Below are positions 41,691-51,439 of a stretch of 64,000 bases of DNA, piece by piece; the stretch's first letter is position 1; each line of letters begins with the position of its first letter. Where the stretch lies: NCBI RefSeq assembly GCF_910592395.1, contig NC_088309.1, positions 14,386,599 through 14,450,598 of the forward strand, in the 5' to 3' direction. The DNA comes from Lineus longissimus (taxonomy: Eukaryota > Nemertea > Pilidiophora > Heteronemertea > Lineidae). The position numbers and the translations under genes are program-made. The notes below the pieces were generated by a model, which ran no database searches, was not told where the DNA came from, and was given only the letters and a program-made list of their open reading frames with translations.

Positions 41691-42396
41691 ATTTATAACG
41701 GGTCACCGTCACTTATTATTGGACTTATAGCGCATTTACGGGGTTGCAACTATTTTGCTTTACAGTGTCACCAGGAAAGAAAAGCATGCGATCTAACGCC
41801 GATCTATTTGTATAATGTGATAATTGGAAGGTATATAGTAGGAAATATCAATAAAATAATCATTCCATGTCGTCTTTTGAGGGCATTTTTGATTGTAAAA
41901 AATATATGTGTACGTCACCGGAGTCTCTGCAATGATAATTTTATCACAGCAGTCTCGCGCATGTAGAAGTTCTTTACCTATTAGTTCTTCACTTATTAGT
42001 CTGGCGCAAAGCCAGACGTTTTCCATTACGATTTCACTACGATGCTTGACCAGAAGGAGCAGTGCGCGAGATATGCTAATGAGCAGACTTCCCTCGCTTG
42101 AGTTTCGGAAGAATGTTCCATATCGCGCTAAGCTGACCACTTCTGACCATGACAGGCGTGCATTGGACTGGTACAGGTTGGAACTGAACATTGCATAAGC
42201 TGGTGGTGACGCTTTCTGATGAGAAGTTGGTCGTGACTGATGCAGTATCCTTGGACTTGTCCACAGCATCGTTCAATCATTGCTCTCTGAGCTAGCTTGA
42301 TTCTGTACTTACCCAAATACTGAGACCAAATGCCTGTTGACTGTGCTTTAAGAGAGACTGGCGCCATGCCTAGTCTCTCTTAAAGCACAGTCAACA
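41691..42396. other. probable noncoding insertion ending in a 25-bp-arm hairpin
   Basis: The coding character of the virus-like cluster stops at about 41690 and resumes at about 42397. The segment ends with a perfect inverted repeat (42335-42359 and 42372-42396, arm starting TGTTGACTGTGCTTTAAGAG) around a 12-base loop. No target duplication or family was identified. Confidence 0.45.
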
Positions 42397-43116
42397 GACA
42401 CCAACCCCTTTAGACTCAGAAACCACAAACGCCCAACCCTTCCTTCTACCTTAATACTTCTGGGTTTCACAGAATATGCATTTAGGGAACTTAGAGGATT
42501 AAGAAAGGCTGGTGATGATCTTGCTACAGTAAAAATGCAAAAGGACAGGCAGATTGAGGAACTAGAGAAAAAGCTTGAAACTTTACAAAGAGACTTTGTA
42601 AACTCTGTAGAAGAAGATGTTGGAGAAAGAGAGGAGTTGAGAAAGGAAATTGATGAACTAGAAGACAAATTGTATGAGGAAGAGGCAAAGGTCTGGAGGA
42701 TAGACAATGATAGGGAGTCACAAGCCCGCAGGATGTAACGCTTAATAACTGATGCTTTGAAGGAACCAGATTCAAGAATTCCACTAAAGGATAGAATAAG
42801 GTTACTTTTTAAGATGGATGGTCTAACTATTGGTGCCATAGTAACAGCTGTAATTATGTTTTTCACAACTCTAGGTCTTAGTATTAGTAGTGCTCTGAAA
42901 GCTGTCCGGAAACCTACACCACCAGGACCTACACCACCAACACCGCCAAAACCAGAACCATCAATACCAGATAAAGTAAAAGAAGACCTCAAGAAGTTTG
43001 GTGAATGGTTTAAAAACCTGGCCAAGAAATCAGCAGCAGCTTTACCCGGAATAATCAGCTCTATTGTCTCATTCCTATTGAAATCAGTGGCTGGTGTTGT
43101 TGGTTTTTCTGGCTGA
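42397..43116 (+). pseudogene. virus-like element gene E: coiled coil, Pro-rich linker, two hydrophobic segments; one in-frame TAA
   Basis: One frame runs from about 42400 through FTEYAFRELRGLRKAG, then a long predicted coiled coil (QIEELEKKLETLQRDFVNSV ... EELRKEIDELEDKLYEEEAK). It meets TAA at 42736-42738 and continues in the same frame. A hydrophobic helix (IGAIVTAVIMFFTTLGLSI) follows, then a PTPPGPTPPTPPKPEPS linker, an amphipathic helix (VKEDLKKFGEWFKNLAKK) and a second hydrophobic stretch (LPGIISSIVSFLLKSVAGVV). The architecture matches a family I recall from virus-like repeats of cnidarians; a fibre, fusion-like or membrane-anchored virion role is only a guess. The 3' third is duplicated at 49411-49584. 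Confidence 0.55.
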
Positions 43117-43302
43117 ATACATGATCATAGCATTTATTATTATTGTTAGCTCAATAATCTATGGTTTTATAGGGGGAGTTAAAGCAGTAAAGTCGAGCCA
43201 TGCTCTCAGGACAAAGTCGAGCTAAGTTCTCAGGACAAAGTCCAAGTCATAGTCACTGAAATGATAATAGGAAGAAGTAATATTGAATTTTACCAATAAA
43301 TA

Positions 43303-43512
43303 TTGAATTTTACATTGATAATAAATGGAATGGCAACAGGATATTTACTAAACACTGATAGTCATTATTCTACATTCAAGGACTTGTGGTTAACAGAGGA
43401 GGAAAGAGACGACATGGTGTTTCAGGGTATCCAGCCAGAGAACCTCAGGAAGTTAAAGGGTAACTCGTGTCAAATTTCACCATATAATGTTTTAGCTGTT
43501 TTTGACAAATGA
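43303..43512 (+). CDS. virus-like element gene F (short unknown ORF)
   Basis: This 69-codon frame (FTLIINGMATGYLLNTDSHY ... DLWLTEEERDDMVFQG) is probably the N-terminus of a longer gene whose continuation is interrupted by noncoding sequence at 43513. An identical copy lies at 49771-49980. No domain was recognised. Confidence 0.4.
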   Translation: MNFTLIINGMATGYLLNTDSHYSTFKDLWLTEEERDDMVFQGIQPENLRKLKGNSCQISPYNVLAVFDK

Positions 43513-44500
43513 CTGCGTCACTTTCTCATACATCGGTAAGGTTTTCGAATCGAAATGCACATTTTCTAGAAATTGATGGTTTTAATCCCGCACGGACGGC
43601 TCGCTTCGATGCCGTTGAAATCGCGCTACGCCGACGACGTTTTCGTTGATGACGTCACAACATGAACATTTTTGCGGTCGCGGTGGTTTACATTCCCGCG
43701 AAAAAAAAACAAACTCATTCGTTTATTTACAACTGCCATTGACCATTGACATTCAATCCTGTCCTTACACAATATATTCACGATAAGAACTGAAGGTTAT
43801 GGAGAAGAAGAAGAAATGGTTGTCGGGTGGCGGGTGCTGCAATGTTTTGCAGCAACACCAGCAAAACTGAAGGTGTTGGGGTTTTCCACTGGCCTGACCC
43901 TATCAAAGAACCGGGCCGTCACCATGAAGTTCAAGTCAAGAGGTCACCAGCCGGTGGTTCATCTTCTCCTCCTGATGCTCCGCCGGAACAACTTCTAGAA
44001 CCAACTCCAAATTCGTAGGTCGTTGGGGGTCTTCCAGCACATTTGGAAAAAATCTCGAAGTAACGAAGTAAGGGAAGGGACGGCCCCTTCCCCCAAGTCC
44101 AGAGTCCTAGTCATTTCATCATAAATTTCCTAAGTCCAACCAAGAAAATTCCATCGCTGACGTCATAATAATGGTATTCCTAAAACTATTTTTTGACCTC
44201 ATTTAATATTCATTAGATTTTCCTGAGCGTACGCTAACTACTGCGGATATAGCTTCTTCCTAGAGTGAATAGGAAAATATTCGACGGTCTGACTTGTTTA
44301 TGTTGTGACGTCATGAGGTCACGTGACTTAGTGCGGGTTTTTCAAAACGTCTTCGGCAGTTGGCCAGTCTGACGCATTAAAAACAGCGATTTTATAATAA
44401 ATCTAATCAAAAATGGAAAATTTGAGCTTCACATTTGTGATCAACTATTAAAAACGGACGTATTTCCGTAAAGTTGTAAATCACATCATAGTATCACTTT
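43513..44500. other. noncoding segment inside the virus-like cluster
   Basis: This contains several TGACGTCA/GACGTCA motifs (about 43651, 44158 and 44306) and CACGTGAC at about 44320. It has no convincing gene and no clear terminal repeats. It may be an insertion separating genes F and G. Confidence 0.4.
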
Positions 44501-45347
44501 AAGATCAGGAGTAGCTGAAGCTGATGTTGCTGGTGAAACTAGTGATGAAAAGACCCAAAGAAAGTGTTTGGTAGCAAATACAAGATACCACTAGATTTCG
44601 AGCTATTCCACAACCATGCTCCATTTTACAAGTTTCCGGTTCAAGAGGACGTTATCATTGAAATCACACTAGCACCAAAGGAGGAGATCATTGTCACCAC
44701 AACTACTGCTAATATGAACTACAAACTTGAAAATATCTGTTTTGAATACGACACAGTAACTCACAAGATGATAGCGAGTCAACTGAGTATCAGGTACAAT
44801 TCTGGCTTCTCAATCTTTTACGATTAGGTAGACCATTTCAAGACAGTCAATGTTACTTCCAATGAAACGTTAATCAACGAGAACATTAATTTTCCAAGAA
44901 TGTCAATTAAAGGCATCAGCATCTATTCGTGTCTGATAATGTCGATGGATCTCGAATTTCTGAGATGTTCGAAAACCCCAATATCACTAAAGTACAGATT
45001 ACAATAGAGGGTGTTTCTAATCAAGTGTTCCCAGAAGGAATGAAAATGATGGATCAATGGAAGGAGATCAAGAAGCATTTCATGTCTGAGGATTTGAAGA
45101 AAACTAACGATTGTTACATGACAATGGAGAAATATCAAATCACTATGGGTTGTGGTTGGACTTGAGAAGCACAGAAGACAATTGTCTACACGGTTCTGGT
45201 AAGAGACTTCAGAACACAAAGGATGGAATCAAGTTGTCTCTTACAAAGAAATCTTGCAAGGGACCATACAAAATGCACATATTCGTGTTTTCTGATGCTC
45301 AGGCGAACATCAGTAACTATCAAATAGCATTTTTACAGCATTAGAGC
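44500..45347 (+). pseudogene. virus-like element gene G: major-capsid-like candidate, broken
   Basis: Coding sequence begins near 44507 and shifts frame near 44562 into KIPLDFELFHNHAPFYKF, then ITLAPKEEIIVTTTTANMNY and CFEYDTVTHKMIASQLS. TAG stops it at 44825-44827, then VDHFKTVNVTSNETLINENI continues in the same frame. The frame changes into MSDNVDGSRISEMFENPN (44929-45165) and again to a final frame with LHGSGKRLQNTKDGIKL and HIFVFSDAQANI (to 45344). The beta-strand-rich order and the 'W(L/I)DLRS..D..LHGSG..' block match a family I recall next to other virion-type genes in invertebrate genomes. A double jelly-roll capsid is plausible but unproven. One stop and at least three frame changes leave it dead. 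Confidence 0.5.
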
Positions 45348-45440
45348 AGGACTTCGTCCTTAGCAACAAAGTTGTGCTACGCTCTTAGCAGCAAAGTTGT
45401 ATTAGATGCGAAGTTTACTACTGATTTTCTAAGTAATTAA

Positions 45441-45677
45441 ATGGAACTACCAGGAATGAAAGATATTTTCAACACACTCTATCGAAGTTAACTATTGGCA
45501 ACAACAACAATTGGTTACTCTATGATACTAAAAAGGTTCTTGAGAATTAACATAGGTTCACCAAGTAATGCTAGCCTAGAGGAGATATTCAAATCCGGTG
45601 GAACTGTAGCTGTTAGTAATGGCACATCAGAGTACATTTACAATCGAGGAATATTACTCAGAAACATAATGAAGTAA
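45441..45677 (+). pseudogene. virus-like element gene H: small membrane protein with in-frame TAA
   Basis: This is a 78-codon frame: MELPGMKDIFNTLYRS, TAA at 45489-45491, then ATTTIGYSMILKRF to RGILLRNIMK. It is the same gene as 29271-31649 (-) with the same stop. It preserves the empty target site of the LINE at 45521-45526. A hydrophobic segment near residues 18-30 suggests membrane association. Confidence 0.6.
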
Positions 45678-45693
45678 ATATCTACTTAACTAA

Positions 45694-45885
45694 ATGAAAA
45701 CTGTAATCAAAATAGATTCTAGTGATTACCCAGAACAGAGTTCTAGTGATTTAACAGTCAATCTTAACACTGAAATTCAGGATGCATGTAGCATCACTTT
45801 GACTTTTGCAGTAATACCTTGTACATTCTACAGTATCAGTGAAGCCAGGAAGAATAATAAAATAAAAATTAGGGTTTTTTTATAG
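45694..45885 (+). pseudogene. virus-like element gene I: 5' part of the minor-capsid/penton candidate
   Basis: This is identical in reading to the first ~63 codons of the minus-strand gene at 29254 (MKTVIKIDSSDYPEQSSSDL). It is truncated at a run of T near 45880 where the virus-like homology ends and unrelated sequence begins. Confidence 0.6.
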
Positions 45886-48600
45886 GGAGCTCTTAAGCGA
45901 GCTTTATGGTTAAGGGTCGAATGTGCGTGTGTATACCGTCAACGAAAAAAATTTGACCCGGTTGACCGGAACCAGAAAACCTCTGCACCCAGGTGACATT
46001 TTTGCACGCGAATCGTATACGCTAATGCACAGCAATTTACCTGGGGAGAGATTTTCTTTTTCCAAACAATTCAGCGGGACGCAACGATGTTTACGCAGAG
46101 AAGCCGCTGTTCGGTTGAAGATTTCGTCAAAACAGGGCCGAATCAAAGTGTAACGATACCCTGGGGCGAATCGAAATGCATTAAACAACAAGCTGCATCG
46201 CTGCCAGAGATTATTTTTCTCTTTCCGGGAAGAAATCGTGCTTTGAACTGGCAAAATTCCGCAAAAGATTTTCCGTCTGCTAACTTTTCCGTAGTTTCAA
46301 GCGCACCAACATGATCGGTCCGGGGCTGCCCGTTTCGACGACGATTTCGTCAATACCATGGGGTGTGACAATATGCCGACGGTCTGGTTCCATTAATAAT
46401 GCAATAATCTTGAAAGTACATTGGTCTCAATGTCTATTTCCCCGTTTCCATGACAAAATCCTACCTTGAAACCTGAAACCACTCGTCCACAACATTTCAA
46501 TTTTCCGTAGAAAGCGCATGCGCACTAACTCAAACGCGCGCGCTACCCTCAAACTATTCACGCTTATTATACTTTTCTGGCTTCAAAATGAGCTGGATTA
46601 GATTACTTTACATACCAATAACATGCATTGGCGTTTAAAGTCCAACACTTTAAAAAAAATTTACGTTTTGCAAATACATTTCATCAAAATGTCTAAAATG
46701 AGATGGGGCGAATACCAGGCTATGGTCTTTCGTGGACAACGTCGTCTGCTACACTGGCACTGGTCACTGGTGTCTTCAATCATGTCATCTGTGGTGAGTA
46801 TCCCCGAAAATGCATGTCCTAGTGAAAAATAACAGAGTGGACATATTGTAAATAAAGAGAGATCGTCACCAAGAGACCAAGGTAGAGAAACAACATTGAC
46901 AGATGTGAAACTTTGATGTACAGAGACAGAAAATCTGCTGGTAGGCACATCTCCACGTCTTCATCACCTCGCACATCAGCCACACACACAGACAGTCTTT
47001 TGTTTTAATTAAAAGGCGAGGGTATGTAAAAATATCAAGATAAAAGTTGTTGAATGACACAGTAGTACCAGTATGACGATCATTTTTATTGCCTTGTAAC
47101 AATCACTGCAAAAATAACATGCAATGCAACATTATTCCTTGTCCTTGAATTGAAAATTGTCCTCCCCATGCCAGGCCATGCATCATCAACAGAACCAACT
47201 CTCGTCCTTCAGCAGAACCGAATTAAGCCCATACCGCTCAATATCTCCCAAAATAATTTGTTTTCCCCACTGTCAAAGGATGCAATATGCGTCTCTGGAT
47301 GTGACGTCACATCCCTGAAGACGGAATATTCAACTGTGGGTGAATAAAGTACACCTAGAAAATATTTGAGGAAGGTGTTGTGAGCGAATGCCTACCTTAT
47401 ACTGCAACATTTTGCTTGCAGTTGCATACATTTATCAAAACTGCAGGAGCAGCTGTAGGCTAATGTGAGCAATGTGTGATAATCACTAAGTGAAATTTTG
47501 TTGCTTATAATATTGATTCATTTTGCAAATTGATTAAGTTGAACCCAAAAAATTTTCAGTTCACAGTAAAACATGGAATATCTTTGGTAAGAAGATTTTC
47601 CTCACCGATGGCCATCACAAGGAATCGTTAAAAAATAAATATGAGACCTCTCCCCCTACAAAACCAGAAGACAGCCATATCTACAGCAGTTTTAAAGATA
47701 TCTGCTGTCACCACTGAGAGCTACCAAATATGGTCGTCTCTTGATGTGACGTTGCAATTTCGAAGGTAGTCTGCAATCACCACTGATGGTTGTCTCTGGA
47801 TGTGACACTGTAATCCTGAAGACAGTATCCCATGTCTCCATTGATGTGACCCAAATTTCATCATGCAAGTTACCACTGGCACTGCACACAAACAGTCACC
47901 CATGGATGCGTCCACCTTATCTAGGACATCCTGTTGAATGTGTTGTGATATCTTACGTCCTATAGTCACATCCTTGAAAATAAGGAATCCGTGGGACCCA
48001 TCTTGAATAATGTGTTTGATGGTGAAAGCCTGTGGTTGGCACATTCGGATTATTCCTGTGCCTTTTCGTTTCGTTTCCTTTCGCAAGAATGAGACCTCCT
48101 GTCCAAATCCTGTCTCCATGGATGTAACTTCACGATTGCAGTCCGATCATCTCAGCCATAGTTTTTCTGTATTAGTAAGTATGGTTCACCTGCAAACATA
48201 AAAAGGAACACTGGAATGAATAATAGACAGTACATGTAAAACCCTCCAAGAATGCATAACTCAAGTCCAAAATGGAAGAGATTTGCCCAACAATTTGCCA
48301 TGAGTCACATCCTAAAAGCACTAACTCATTCTCATTCCCAGGGTTCGTTTGCTTGTTTGACAGTAGCACTTTCTGCTCAAGGCAGTGTTTCTGCCCAAGG
48401 CCAAGGGGTTTGACCCTTTCTTGATGCGTAAATGCTCAATTCTGCTTGCAAATGACTACACTAGTAAAGATGTATAAGAGTATCAAAACATTTCATTTAT
48501 TTCATAAGTGCTGTCAGGCTGGCAATCTGATCTCGTGGGCAGCATTGCATACTATTTCTAACCAATCTTTCTATAAACTAGACCCACCCTAGACTTTGAT
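45886..48600. other. unassigned spacer between virus-like genes and Helentron ORF (copy at 51440-54107)
   Basis: No recognised gene. It probably includes the Helentron 5' end and regulatory or intronic sequence. Around 47280-47900 there is a degenerate repeated motif (ctctggatgtgac / cctgaagacag / caccactgatg, spaced about 40-90 bp). The boundary with virus-like DNA near 45885 shows a small 'gagctcttaagcgagcttta' inverted structure. Confidence 0.4.
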
Positions 48601-48637
48601 TTCAGGTTTGGGTTGAATCAGAGTCAAGACACTGAAA

Positions 48638-49410
48638 ATGATTTGGGACCACTGTTACAATATACCTCCACAGCGGAGCGATGGTGAGATGAGAAGGAAG
48701 GAGCCTCAGACCCAGCCAAACCAGGAGGAACAAAGCCATCGAACCAGTGAAATTGCCAATGCTATAAAGGAATACCAAATCGTTAATGTTCCCGGCGATG
48801 GAAATTGCTTTTTTCACTGCCTGAATGATGTTATACCTGGACAAAGGAACCCCTCTGGCCATAAGCAGTACAGAACACTGATATGTGGGTATATTCTAAG
48901 CACATGGGACGAGCACAAAGCCATGGTTGAAGTATGCCATGGAATAAAAAGTCAAGAGCAGTATCAGGAGACGATGCTTAAAAGGAGTGGATACGCAACA
49001 TCATGTGAAGTCCAAGCTGCAGCAAATCTGCTGAAATGTTCCTTCAACATCTTGTTGGAAGGAAGGAAGTTGCATAATGATGGTACCAGAAAGACCACTT
49101 ATTACAACGAAACTATTGAGACTGATGACGCACTGATGCACATTACTCTCTTACTACGAGAACAACACTACAGCATTTTGATGCCGCCAGAGCAAACAGC
49201 TCTTCCACCTGTACCAACCAAGATCACTTTGATGCCGCCAGAGCAAACTGCTCTTCCACCTGTACAAACCAAGATCACTTCCACTAAGGTAAACAAGAAC
49301 TCTTCACCAGAAATAAAAAGACGGCAGTCAAAGCGATTGGGAATTGTTCCCCTGGAGCCATCTGAGACAGAGAGCGCAAGTGCAAAGAAAAAAAGACGGT
49401 GGAACAACAG
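48638..49410 (+). pseudogene. Helentron N-terminal OTU-domain fragment, truncated by the tandem duplication
   Basis: This is identical to the first 258 codons of the frame at 54145. It has an OTU-type cysteine protease domain with DGNC (C57), WDEHKAMVEV, EVQAAANLL and catalytic His in REQHYSIL (H177). A doubled 17-residue unit (MPPEQTALPPV.TKIT) follows, then a basic KKKRR stretch. At 49411 the frame runs into virus-like gene E sequence in another reading and stops at 49447. The first bases follow a TTTCAG acceptor near 48605, so this ORF may begin within an internal exon. Confidence 0.85.
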
Positions 49411-49584
49411 CCGCCAAAACCAGAACCATCAATACCAGATAAAGTAAAAGAAGACCTCAAGAAGTTTGGTGAATGGTTTAAAAACCTGGCCAAGAAATCA
49501 GCAGCAGCTTTACCCGGAATAATCAGCTCTATTGTCTCATTCCTATTGAAATCAGTGGCTGGTGTTGTTGGTTTTTCTGGCTGA
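49411..49584 (+). pseudogene. 3' fragment of virus-like gene E (unit 2)
   Basis: This is a duplicate of 42943-43116 encoding the amphipathic and second hydrophobic helix (FGEWFKNLAKK ... SIVSFLLKSVAG). It has no start of its own; it is a by-product of the tandem duplication. Confidence 0.8.
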
Positions 49585-49770
49585 ATACATGATCATAGCA
49601 TTTATTATTATTGTTAGCTCAATAATCTATGGTTTTATAGGGGGAGTTAAAGCAGTAAAGTCGAGCCATGCTCTCAGGACAAAGTCGAGCTAAGTTCTCA
49701 GGACAAAGTCCAAGTCATAGTCACTGAAATGATAATAGGAAGAAGTAATATTGAATTTTACCAATAAATA

Positions 49771-49980
49771 TTGAATTTTACATTGATAATAAATGGAATG
49801 GCAACAGGATATTTACTAAACACTGATAGTCATTATTCTACATTCAAGGACTTGTGGTTAACAGAGGAGGAAAGAGACGACATGGTGTTTCAGGGTATCC
49901 AGCCAGAGAACCTCAGGAAGTTAAAGGGTAACTCGTGTCAAATTTCACCATATAATGTTTTAGCTGTTTTTGACAAATGA
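49771..49980 (+). pseudogene. virus-like gene F, second copy
   Basis: This is an exact reading copy of 43303-43512 within duplication unit 2. Confidence 0.6.
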
Positions 49981-50967
49981 CTGCGTCACTTTCTCATACA
50001 TCGGTAAGGTTTTCGAATCGAAATGCACATTTTCTAGAAATTGATGGTTTTAATTCCGCACGGACGGCTCGCTTCGATGCCGTTGAAATCGCGCTACGCC
50101 GACGACGTTTTCGTTGATGACGTCACAACATGAACATTTTTGCGGTCGCGGTGGTTTACATTCCCGCGAAAAAAAAACAAACTCATTCGTTTATTTACAA
50201 CTGCCATTGACCATTGACATTCAATCCTGTCCTTACACAATATATTCACGATAAGAACTGAAGGTTATGGAGAAGAAGAAGAAATGGTTGTCGGGTGGCG
50301 GGTGCTGCAATGTTTTGCAGCAACACCAGCAAAACTGAAGGTGTTGGGGTTTTCCACTGGCCTGACCCTATCAAAGAACCGGGCCGTCACCATGAAGTTC
50401 AAGTCAAGAGGTCACCAGCCGGTGGTTCATCTTCTCCTCCTGATGCTCCGCCGGAACAACTTCTAGAACCAACTCCAAATTCGTAGGTCGTTGGGGGTCT
50501 TCCAGCATATTTGGAAAAAATCTCGAAGTAACGAAGTAAGGGAAGGGACGGCCCCTTCCCCCAAGTCCAGAGTCCTAGTCATTTCATCATAAATTTCCTA
50601 AGTCCAACCAAGAAAATTCCATCGCTGACGTCATAATAATGGTATTCCTAAAACTATTTTTTGACCTCATTTAATATTCATTAGATTTTCCTGAGCGTAC
50701 GCTAACTACTGCGGATATAGCTTCTTCCTAGAGTGAATAGGAAAATATTCGACGGTCTGACTTGTTTATGTTGTGACGTCATGAGGTCACGTGACTTAGT
50801 GCGGGTTTTTCAAAACGTCTTCGGCAGTTGGCCAGTCTGACGCATTAAAAACAGCGATTTTATAATAAATCTAATCAAAAATGGAAAATTTGAGCTTCAC
50901 ATTTGTGATCAACTATTAAAAACGGACGTATTTCCGTAAAGTTGTAAATCACATCATAGTATCACTT

Positions 50968-51439
50968 TAAGATCAGGAGTAGCTGAAGCTGATGTTGCTG
51001 GTGAAACTAGTGATGAAAAGACCCAAAGAAAGTGTTTGGTAGCAAATACAAGATACCACTAGATTTCGAGCTATTCCACAACCATGCTCCATTTTACAAG
51101 TTTCCGGTTCAAGAGGACGTTATCATTGAAATCACACTAGCACCAAAGGAGGAGATCATTGTCACCACAACTACTGCTAATATGAACTACAAACTTGAAA
51201 ATATCTGTTTTGAATACGACACAGTAACTCACAAGATGATAGCGAGTCAACTGAGTATCAGGTACAATTCTGGCTTCTCAATCTTTTACGATTAGGTAGA
51301 CCATTTCAAGACAGTCAATGTTACTTCCAATGAAACGTTAATCAACGAGAACATTAATTTTCCAAGAATGTCAATTAAAGGCATCAGCATCTATTCGTGT
51401 CTGATAATGTCGATGGATCTCGAATTTCTGAGATGTTCG
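50968..51439 (+). pseudogene. capsid-like gene G fragment (unit 2), truncated by the 956-bp deletion
   Basis: This copies 44500-44971 including the KIPLDFELFHNH frame (51032-51295) and its TAG stop. The rest of the gene and genes H and I are removed by the deletion, and sequence jumps to the equivalent of 45928. Confidence 0.7.

Larger units (their letters stand above)
42943..49410 (+). repeat. tandem duplication, unit 1 (6468 bp)
   Basis: The sequence from ccgccaaaacc at 42943 to acaacag at 49410 is repeated directly from 49411. The unit spans the end of virus-like gene E through gene I, an unassigned spacer and the first ~258 codons of the Helentron. The join carries ccg microhomology (present at 42943, 49411 and 54918). 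Confidence 0.93.

Noticed and set aside
43816-44018. Two overlapping + ORFs at 43.8-44.0 kb (and the copies at 50.3 kb)
   Set aside because: Low-complexity, overlapping frames with no family resemblance, duplicated only because of the tandem duplication.
45910-46314. ORFs on both strands in 45.9-46.3 kb (copy at 51.4-51.8 kb)
   Set aside because: Two strands are equally open, with no recognisable motifs, no splice support and no start context. Not reported as genes.
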